Shown here piece by piece: positions 1 through 5,516 of a stretch of DNA of 6,961 nt. Numbering within the stretch: the stretch's first letter is position 1; each line of letters starts with the position of its first letter. This DNA is from Promethearchaeota archaeon (GTDB lineage Archaea > Asgardarchaeota > Lokiarchaeia > Sigyniarchaeales > SOKP01). A program made the translations under genes and the position numbers. Under the pieces are notes generated by a model. The model worked only from the letters and a program-made list of their open reading frames with translations. It ran no database searches and was not told the origin of the DNA. Location: contig JAGXNU010000105.1 of NCBI GenBank assembly GCA_019894815.1, positions 285 to 7,245 of the forward strand, read 5' to 3'.

Positions 1-386
1 GGAATGAAATTACATATTTGTAAGATACTTTTACCGAATTTCTCTTTTGTTTTAACTGGATCTAATAAGCCTTGATATTCCCATGGATCACTCCTGAAGA
101 AGCCAGTTAGTATTTCCTTTTCGAGAGGCCCTACATAATTAGAAGCGAATTTTCTAGCTCTCCCAGTCCAAAAACTCAACAATTTTGTTCTCCCAGCGGA
201 AATTAATATAACACCAGTATAATCAATTATGGCTGGCCATTTATTCTCCCTTGTATGTCTTAAATCTACAAGATCGACTGTTAAACCAGATTCTCTTAAT
301 TTTCTTGACATATTATCGGCAATTTCGCTAACATAACCATATTTATCGACATATACAACTAAGATTTTGTGATTAAATTCACTCAA
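1..386 (-). CDS. Flavodoxin-domain protein (HemG/flavodoxin_5-like), C-terminus beyond the window edge
   Basis: About 128 residues are visible, reading leftward out of the window. The N-terminus (KILVVYVDKYGYVSEIADNM, residues 7-26) has the first beta strand, phosphate-loop region and first helix of a flavodoxin fold. It is followed by a second strand (TVDLVDL) and by GVILISAGRTKLLSFWTGRARKF, which matches the third strand and following helix of the menaquinone-dependent protoporphyrinogen oxidase-like flavodoxins. Such proteins bind FMN in the cytoplasm and carry electrons. The start is TTG at 386-384: an in-frame TAA lies immediately upstream, and GGTGA, complementary to the archaeal 16S 3' end, sits 7 nt before it. 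The phosphate loop is unusual, with YVDKYGYV where relatives usually have Y-G-T-K-Y-G-S-T, so FMN binding could be weak. The gene is divergent from the metallolyase at 550. Family call is fairly sure; the substrate or partner is unknown. Confidence 0.72.
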   Translation of the reverse strand, partial: MSEFNHKILVVYVDKYGYVSEIADNMSRKLRESGLTVDLVDLRHTRENKWPAIIDYTGVILISAGRTKLLSFWTGRARKFASNYVGPLEKEILTGFFRSDPWEYQGLLDPVKTKEKFGKSILQICNFI

Positions 387-393
387 TTAATTT

Positions 394-398
394 TCACC
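394..398 (-). promoter_or_regulatory. Shine-Dalgarno sequence for the flavodoxin-like gene
   Basis: GGTGA on the minus strand, 7 nt upstream of TTG at 386. It matches the core of the archaeal anti-SD partner (GGAGGTGAT). It decides the start, because the TTG directly follows an in-frame stop and no ATG exists until residue 26, inside the first helix. It is the clearest SD in the window. Confidence 0.6.
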
Positions 399-435
399 AA
401 ATATGTATAATTGGATGGTTCTATATTAGATGAAG

Positions 436-447
436 TTATATATAAAA
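436..447. promoter_or_regulatory. Palindromic TATA element, possible bidirectional promoter
   Basis: TTATATATAA (436-445) is a perfect 10-bp palindrome in the divergent gap between two genes; the minus strand reads TTTTATATATAA. For the leftward flavodoxin gene it would give transcription starting near 410-415 and a leader of about 25-30 nt containing the GGTGA. For the rightward gene it would give a leader of about 75 nt. A second TATA-like stretch (TTAATAAAT, 519-527) is centred about 27 nt before the ATG at 550 and could instead drive leaderless transcription of that gene. Based on sequence pattern only. Confidence 0.35.
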
Positions 448-549
448 TAATATAATTTCCATCTTTCTCTTCTTAAAAATCAATAAACAATTTTATTTGT
501 TTTAGATAATTTCTACTATTAATAAATTTGCCCACGCTAGTAATCAAAG

Positions 550-1881
550 ATGAGCTATAAATTTACAAAGCAGGAATTAGAAGAACTTCTTCATGATTAC
601 AATAAAGTTGCTTTTAAAGAGGAAAAACTTGATCTTCCTTCTAAAGTCTGTATCTGGGACGAAACCTTGAGAGATGGAGAGCAAAGTCCTACTGTTTATC
701 TTAACTTAAACGAAAAAATCCATTTAACAAAATTAATGGATGAAATAGGAGTTAAATTAATCGCAGTTGGGTTTCCAGCAGTTTCAAAAACCGAAAAGAA
801 AATCGTTAAAGCGATAGTAAATGAAAACTGTAAACATGCTACTATCCTTGGAATTGCTCGCCCAAAAAAGGAAGATATTGATGCATGTATCGATGCAGAT
901 CTTAAAGAAATCGTTATTTTCATGCCAATTTCTCCAATTTTTAGGAAAACTTTAAAGCAAACACCTGAACAGCAACTAGAAATAATTGAAGAAGGCATTC
1001 ATTACGCGAAAGACAACGGATTTAAAGTCAATTGGGTTTCAGAAGATGGCACTAGATGCGATTTTAATCATTTGATAAATGTCTTCAAAAAAGCTATAGA
1101 AGCTGGGGCAGAAAGGATAGTTCTTGGAGACACAGTAGGTGTTTTAACACCATTTTCTACTTCGTATTTAATTAAGCAAATAAAAAATGAAGTTATAAAA
1201 CCACTAAAGAAAGAAATTCCAATGGGTATTCACACGCACAACGATTTTGGCTTAGCGGTTGCTAATACTATTGCTGGCGTATTTGATGGATGCACTTATC
1301 CACATACATGTATAAACGGTTACGGCGAAAGAGCAGGAAATGCCGCTTTAGAAGAGGTTGCTACAATTTTGGAAAGAATGGATATAGAAACAGGAATTGA
1401 TTTAACTCGTCTTCCAGAACTAAGCGAGGTTTGTGAAAAATACTTCTGCAAACCGTTATCTCAATACAAACCCATCGTTGGGGACAATGCATTTTCTCAT
1501 GAAAGTGGACTTCATATCGCAGCAATATTGGCACACCCTTTAACGTATGAACCGATAAACCCTCGCATAGTAGGGAGACATAGAACTTTTTATCTCGGTA
1601 AATTTTCAGGCTCCAAATCTATTTTACATGCTCTTCAACAAAAGATAAAAGTATTGGATTTAGATATTCCTGAAAAGATAATTAAGAAGATAGTATCAGA
1701 AGTGAAGAAGAAACACGAAGAAACTTCAAAAGAAGAACTTAGGGAATCATTTAATACTATTAAAGAAGAATTGAAAAAAATCACGAGAGGAGTAACCGAT
1801 AAGGAATTTTTTGAAATTGTTAATAAACATGCTCAACCATATGTTCCCGATGAGTTTAAACCAAAAAATGAGATTAAATAA
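550..1881 (+). CDS. DRE-TIM metallolyase: 2-isopropylmalate/homocitrate/(R)-citramalate synthase family
   Basis: 443 residues forming a catalytic TIM barrel that condenses acetyl-CoA with a 2-oxo acid in the cytoplasm. Signature motifs are intact: DETLRDGEQSP (residues 37-47; Arg41 and Asp42 for catalysis and metal), GFPAVS (74-79), SEDGTR (164-169, with the expected Glu165), HTHNDFGLAVANT (228-240, metal ligands His228 and His230), NGYGERAGNAALEE (256-269, Asn256) and the subdomain motif HESGLHIAAIL (317-327). A further motif, LGKFSG (349-354), matches the family's LGKHSG. After residue 355 there is a helical tail of about 90 residues but no LeuA allosteric dimer domain, so leucine feedback control of the classic kind is unlikely. 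ATG at 550 is the first start after an in-frame TAA at 541-543 and lacks an SD. The 2-oxo acid substrate (pyruvate, 2-oxoisovalerate, 2-oxoglutarate) cannot be told from sequence, and no leuB/C/D or lysine-pathway genes flank it. Family certain, substrate open. Confidence 0.88.
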   Translation: MSYKFTKQELEELLHDYNKVAFKEEKLDLPSKVCIWDETLRDGEQSPTVYLNLNEKIHLTKLMDEIGVKLIAVGFPAVSKTEKKIVKAIVNENCKHATILGIARPKKEDIDACIDADLKEIVIFMPISPIFRKTLKQTPEQQLEIIEEGIHYAKDNGFKVNWVSEDGTRCDFNHLINVFKKAIEAGAERIVLGDTVGVLTPFSTSYLIKQIKNEVIKPLKKEIPMGIHTHNDFGLAVANTIAGVFDGCTYPHTCINGYGERAGNAALEEVATILERMDIETGIDLTRLPELSEVCEKYFCKPLSQYKPIVGDNAFSHESGLHIAAILAHPLTYEPINPRIVGRHRTFYLGKFSGSKSILHALQQKIKVLDLDIPEKIIKKIVSEVKKKHEETSKEELRESFNTIKEELKKITRGVTDKEFFEIVNKHAQPYVPDEFKPKNEIK

Positions 1882-1893
1882 ATCCTAATGTGA

Positions 1894-3258
1894 TTATAAT
1901 AACTTTTTAATATCATCTATTTTAGTTTGCGTTTTCTTTATATCGTTTTTTAGTTGTTTGAGTCTTTTCGCATACGATTCATCATCTAATTCACCAGCAT
2001 CATGTTTCTTTTCTACAAAGTCAAGCAAATTTTTAACCGTATTTAATTTACTTTCTAGGCTATTCTTCTGAGAAAGTAGTTCGCTTTTTTTAGGCTTTTT
2101 TTTTGGTTGAGAAATTGTTTTCTTAGGTTTCTGAGTTTTAGTTAACTCTGAAAAAATATCTGAGGGGCTAGATTGTAGTTCAACAGGTTTAGGTGGTAGT
2201 TGGGTTAGGGTAGGATCCGATGGTTCATCGAATATACTTACAGGTTGTTTAGGGGGATTGTGCTTAGGAGGTGGTTCTATCAGGGGTGGTTCAATGATCG
2301 GAGGAGGTGTTAAATTCTCTTTAAGTTCAGCAATTTCATCCTCAGATGCTCCAGTGGTTTTGATAAGTTTATCAACTGTAGTTTTTATGGTATTAATTTG
2401 ATTTTGAAAGATTTTTAATAATTCGAATAACTCGCTTTTGCGAGAAATTTTTATTGAAAAATCGATGTCTACTTTTCTATTCTCTGTAGATTGATCATAA
2501 GAGGGAGTTTCACTAAATTGAGAGGAATTAACTTGATGTGAAGTTATGTCAGGGATTTCTCCATTCGCTCTTAAATCTAATCTATGTTCTGATACCAACC
2601 AAGTAAATATATTAAAAGCTAGACTAGCATGATCATCGGAATTAAAACCGCACCCTATTTTATCCCGAAATATCTCGTAACTACCAATAGCACACACTCG
2701 TCCATTATCTGGTTCTGATACACAAATTAAAGGTGATGAAAAAGGTTCTGATGTCTCATTTGAAGAAACTATAGGAATTGCGTTTCCTAAAACCATTAGG
2801 GAACAACCAGATCGAAAACATAATGATGATATTCCATTACTAATAGGATGAGGGGGAATAAATGTAGTAATAATTGGCATATTTTCCATGCCTAAATTGT
2901 AAGTTTCGTCAAGCACTTGGTCATTCTCAAAAGACATGCCAAAATTTTGGCTTAACTCACTTAAATTACTATTTCGTCCTCGATCGCCTCCCGCATGTGA
3001 TAATAACAATAACCCACCTCCATCTTCACGAACCCAGTTAATTATTTCTGATATTTCTAAAGGTGATATTTTAGAAAAATCGGGGCACGCAAAGACTAAA
3101 ACATCATATGGATTGAGAGATAATTGAGTAATGGGAGCTTCTAAAAAATTATAGCATTCAAAACCATTTGTATTGAGAAAATCTTTCAATTCAGTGAAAT
3201 TCTCGTCGAGTCTTCCTCTAGGTTTATGTGCAACATCAAATGCGATTGTATATAGCAT
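1894..3258 (-). CDS. IFT52-like GIFT-domain protein with proline-rich linker and C-terminal helical hairpin
   Basis: 454 residues with no signal peptide or membrane segment. Residues 1-222 look like a GIFT (GldG/IFT52) Rossmann-type domain: strand IAFDVAHKP (5-13), an LKDFL helix (24-28), strand YDVLVFACP (51-59), then SPLEISEIINWVREDGGGLL (65-84), LLLLSHAGGD (83-92), NLSELSQNFGMSFENDQVLD (98-117), HPISNGI (137-143) and a closing GSYEIF...NIFTWL (192-221). The order and spacing follow the N-terminus of eukaryotic IFT52, but GIFT/DUF4350 domains also occur in bacteria. Residues 223-265 are a polar linker, 266-315 a predicted coiled coil, 317-360 strongly proline-rich (PPPIIEPPLIEPPP), 376-391 lysine-rich, and 394-454 a charged helical hairpin with a GELDDESYAKRL turn. 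This plan suggests an adaptor or scaffold; no catalytic role is visible. It ends 12 bp from the convergent metallolyase. No SD precedes the ATG, which lies in a 12-bp palindrome. Confidence 0.72.
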   Translation of the reverse strand: MLYTIAFDVAHKPRGRLDENFTELKDFLNTNGFECYNFLEAPITQLSLNPYDVLVFACPDFSKISPLEISEIINWVREDGGGLLLLSHAGGDRGRNSNLSELSQNFGMSFENDQVLDETYNLGMENMPIITTFIPPHPISNGISSLCFRSGCSLMVLGNAIPIVSSNETSEPFSSPLICVSEPDNGRVCAIGSYEIFRDKIGCGFNSDDHASLAFNIFTWLVSEHRLDLRANGEIPDITSHQVNSSQFSETPSYDQSTENRKVDIDFSIKISRKSELFELLKIFQNQINTIKTTVDKLIKTTGASEDEIAELKENLTPPPIIEPPLIEPPPKHNPPKQPVSIFDEPSDPTLTQLPPKPVELQSSPSDIFSELTKTQKPKKTISQPKKKPKKSELLSQKNSLESKLNTVKNLLDFVEKKHDAGELDDESYAKRLKQLKNDIKKTQTKIDDIKKLL

Positions 3259-3268
3259 GATTAATCAT
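3257..3268. promoter_or_regulatory. 12-bp perfect palindrome overlapping the GIFT gene start codon
   Basis: ATGATTAATCAT reads the same on both strands and covers two bases of the minus-strand ATG (3258-3256). A repressor bound here would block transcription or initiation. TATA-like sequences lie just upstream (AACTATATT near 3274-3282, TAATTACTAT near 3291-3300). Chance palindromes are common in AT-rich spacers, so this is only a candidate operator. Confidence 0.22.
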
Positions 3269-3368
3269 TTAGTGAATATAGTTAATTGTAATAGTAATTA
3301 AGTTCTTGAATTTATTGGAATGAATTTGAATCCTACTATGAATATAATTACTCTAAATAAAAAGATAT

Positions 3369-3380
3369 GCAAAATTTTGC
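3369..3380. repeat. 12-bp perfect palindrome in the spacer downstream of the nucleotidyltransferase
   Basis: GCAAAATTTTGC, self-complementary over 12 bases with GC at both ends. It lies in the 164-bp gap between the nucleotidyltransferase stop (3423) and the GIFT gene start (3258), about 110 bp upstream of the latter. It could be a regulator site for the GIFT gene or have no role. Otherwise the spacer shows only AT-rich sequence with no gene. Confidence 0.2.
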
Positions 3381-3422
3381 TTTTGAATTGTTGGGATATT
3401 CAGAAAGGTTTTGATAGTTAAA

Positions 3423-4520
3423 CTAATAAATACTTCTATCTCCAATAATTAAATTATCCTTGCTAATGCTCTCTATCGATACATTGCTTCCAATAATGGA
3501 ATTAAATGATATTACGTTTATTAATGAAGTGTGCTTCTCAATAACGCAATCTCCCAATATACAATTTTCGATATGACAATCGCATCCTATAGATATATGC
3601 GGTCCAATTACTGAATTAATAATTTTAGTATTCTTTCCAATATGGACGGGATTCTTCAAATATGACTTTTCTAATACAATGTTCAATTTTTTAAAATCTT
3701 CTTTTTTAACATTATGGTTGTCTAATAAAAATCGGTTACCATTAAGCAATTCGATAGGTTTTCCAAAATCTAAAATGCCTTTCTTTAAATTAATCGCAGC
3801 TATTTTAAATCCCTCATTTATGATGTCTTGCAAGCTTTGAGTTAAGTATATTTCTTTTGAATCATCATTTCTTTGATCTAAATAAAATTTTAGACGTCTG
3901 AATAGAGCTTCCATTACAGAATTAGAAAATATATAAAATCCCCCAATCGCTAAATTAGATACATAATCCTTAGGTTTTTCCACCAATCTTATTATATTTG
4001 AGTTTTTATCTAACTCAACTACACCATATGAGCTAGCTTCTTCTTTAGGAACTTCCCAAACAGTTATTATTCCGTCAACATCAGATTCAAAATAACGATA
4101 GAGTAACTTAGAATATTCCTCTATGGGGATCATATCTGCGAGAAAAATCAAAGCTCCTTCTCTCTTATCATCTTCTTTTGTTTCGAAAGAACTTTTAGTG
4201 AATCGTGATTTTGTCAAATAAATAGATTCTCCCATGCCCCAAAAGTATGGAATGTCTTCCATATAGCCGCGGGGGTGTTGTTCGATAAAAGTAAGCTTGA
4301 ATTTATCGCTATAGTTTTTATTTACAAATTCAGCCATTTGCTCTTTCTTATATCCAACAATTAATATTAATTCAATATTTTCTTCAAATATATCATTAAA
4401 TCTATCAAGAATATGCCCTAAAACGGTTTTTCCTGCAACTGTTATGAATGCTTTAGGTTTACTCAACGTAAAAGGACGCATTCGAGAGCCAATTCCCGCA
4501 CAAGGACCTATAATTTTCAT
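3423..4520 (-). CDS. Sugar-1-phosphate nucleotidyltransferase with C-terminal left-handed beta-helix
   Basis: 365 residues. It joins a nucleoside triphosphate to a sugar 1-phosphate, giving an NDP-sugar for glycan or lipid-linked oligosaccharide synthesis. The nucleotide-binding signature is CAGIGSRMRPFTLSKPKAF (residues 7-25; Arg13, Arg15, Lys23). Asp129 in FLADMIP stands at the usual G-D metal site, SYGVVELD (164-171) and LVEKPK (179-184) are the sugar-binding motifs, IGGFYIFS (192-199) follows, and Asp251 in DFGKP is the second metal Asp. Residues 290-362 are hexapeptide repeats (VHIGKN, SVIGPHISIG, CILGDCVIEKH, SIIGSNVSIE) forming a left-handed beta-helix. This two-domain plan is that of archaeal UTP/dTTP-glucose-1-phosphate nucleotidyltransferases and GlmU-like enzymes. 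Odd points are a charged, aromatic insertion around 84-120 and A-D replacing G-D. It starts 45 nt after the GPN gene, with its own TATA-like box. Family certain, base and sugar unknown. Confidence 0.88.
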   Translation of the reverse strand: MKIIGPCAGIGSRMRPFTLSKPKAFITVAGKTVLGHILDRFNDIFEENIELILIVGYKKEQMAEFVNKNYSDKFKLTFIEQHPRGYMEDIPYFWGMGESIYLTKSRFTKSSFETKEDDKREGALIFLADMIPIEEYSKLLYRYFESDVDGIITVWEVPKEEASSYGVVELDKNSNIIRLVEKPKDYVSNLAIGGFYIFSNSVMEALFRRLKFYLDQRNDDSKEIYLTQSLQDIINEGFKIAAINLKKGILDFGKPIELLNGNRFLLDNHNVKKEDFKKLNIVLEKSYLKNPVHIGKNTKIINSVIGPHISIGCDCHIENCILGDCVIEKHTSLINVISFNSIIGSNVSIESISKDNLIIGDRSIY

Positions 4521-4540
4521 CTTTGAATTTAAAATGTATT

Positions 4541-4550
4541 GATATATTAT
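4541..4550 (-). promoter_or_regulatory. TATA-like box for the nucleotidyltransferase gene
   Basis: ATAATATATC on the minus strand, centred about 26 nt upstream of the A of the ATG at 4520. That is the normal distance from an archaeal TATA box to the transcription start, and no SD lies between. Together this suggests a leaderless transcript started in the 45-nt gap after the GPN gene, separate from any read-through. Confidence 0.38.
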
Positions 4551-4565
4551 TTCTGTGAAGTTTTC

Positions 4566-5342
4566 TTAATAAAACTTTGACTCATCAGAATCAAAAATTC
4601 TTTGAAGATAAGCGAATAATAATTCTATACCATTTTCTTCTTTTACGGATATTGGTATTAATTCTGAGGTGGAACCTAATTGTGAAAATACATCAGAAAT
4701 TAACATGGATAATTCCCTTATTAATCCACTTTCTCGTTCATTAGTAGAATCCCCAAGAGCTTGAAAATCTTGACTCCAGTTAACAATCATATCAATTTGA
4801 TCCTCATCTATCAAGTCTACTTTTGAAAGAACATTGATTTGTGATATTTCACGAAATCTAAACTGGACCGAGGCAGCCAATAATAGAGTCGATATAAAAC
4901 CATTAGGTCGGAGGACAAAATTTGAATCGAATAAAAATGAAACTGATTTTTGAATCGAACCAAATCCCAATGAACTGGCGATTAATGGTCCTGTTTCCCG
5001 AAATGCAAATAGTTCAAGTTGACCCGCTGTATCAACGAATACCCAATCTGCATTATATTCGTCTATCTCATCTTTTAAATCATCCAAATAATTAACCATT
5101 AAATCTGATGCTAAAATCATTGCTCCGTTCGGTCCCAGTTCATACTTTTCCATTACTTCATCTAGAATTATATAGTCTCGTATATCTATGTCTGGTACGT
5201 ACGGCACTTTTTTAGCTCCAGGATCCAAGTTAATAGTGATAGCACTTATTTCAGGATTACGATTAATGACATATTTTTTTAATTCACCTGTTATCGTTGA
5301 TTTACCGCTTCCAGCAGTGCCAATAAAATAATTTAATAACAT
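4566..5342 (-). CDS. GPN-loop GTPase
   Basis: 258 residues, the usual length for archaeal members. It belongs to the dimeric GTPases whose eukaryotic paralogues Gpn1-3 are needed for RNA polymerase assembly and nuclear import; the archaeal role is less defined. Motifs in order: P-loop IGTAGSGKST (residues 7-16), LDPGAKKVPYVPDIDIRD (39-56, the family's N-L-D-P-A and D-I-R-D region), the diagnostic loop GPNGA (70-74), Walker B/G3 VDTAGQLELF (103-112), G4 SKVDLID (173-179) and a G5-like ISVKEENG (231-238). G4 begins with Ser instead of the classic Asn, as in several GPN proteins. The ATG at 5342 puts the P-loop 6 residues in, as usual for the family. The six bases before it are all C, so there is no SD; a TATA-like box lies near 5383-5392. 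The nucleotidyltransferase follows after 45 nt. Confidence 0.93.
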   Translation of the reverse strand: MLLNYFIGTAGSGKSTITGELKKYVINRNPEISAITINLDPGAKKVPYVPDIDIRDYIILDEVMEKYELGPNGAMILASDLMVNYLDDLKDEIDEYNADWVFVDTAGQLELFAFRETGPLIASSLGFGSIQKSVSFLFDSNFVLRPNGFISTLLLAASVQFRFREISQINVLSKVDLIDEDQIDMIVNWSQDFQALGDSTNERESGLIRELSMLISDVFSQLGSTSELIPISVKEENGIELLFAYLQRIFDSDESKFY

Positions 5343-5382
5343 GGGGGGTCCATCTTTTTTTATGTGTGTGTGAAACCTTGAA

Positions 5383-5392
5383 TTATTTATAA
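5383..5392 (-). promoter_or_regulatory. TATA-like box for the GPN-loop GTPase gene
   Basis: TTATAAATAA on the minus strand, preceded by the purine-rich GGAGTA that could serve as a BRE. It would place transcription start near 5361 and leave a leader of about 18 nt with no SD. Pattern-based only. Confidence 0.35.
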
Positions 5393-5429
5393 TACTCCAA
5401 ATCTATGATATAATGTATGATTATTAAAA

Positions 5430-5454
5430 ATTTTCAATTTTTTAAATTGAAAAT
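5430..5454. repeat. 11-bp perfect inverted repeat with 3-nt loop between the unrecognised gene and the GPN gene
   Basis: ATTTTCAATTT, three bases, then AAATTGAAAAT. It lies in the 174-bp gap, about 60 bp after the stop of the gene at 5517 and about 90 bp before the GPN start, just upstream of the GPN TATA-like box. One G-C pair per stem makes a weak RNA hairpin, so a DNA-binding site is at least as likely as a terminator. The stretch just before it on the transcribed strand is T-rich and could end transcription by itself. Confidence 0.35.
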
Positions 5455-5516
5455 AAATACAAAGAACGGGATTGAATTGAACTTTATTTAGGGATCAATT
5501 ACTATATAGATTGGAT

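Noticed and set aside
696..998. Open frame of about 100 codons on the minus strand inside the metallolyase gene
   Set aside because: It lies wholly antisense to a gene with intact family motifs, and its translation shows only Ile/Ser/Phe-rich sequence with no recognisable domain.
2936..3127. Open frame of 63 codons on the plus strand inside the GIFT gene
   Set aside because: Antisense to the conserved GIFT domain; the Asn and Pro runs are the complement of the Gly- and Leu-rich strand of the real gene.
5363..5372. (TG)5 dinucleotide run upstream of the GPN gene
   Set aside because: Too short to count as a meaningful microsatellite; no second copy or other structure supports a role.
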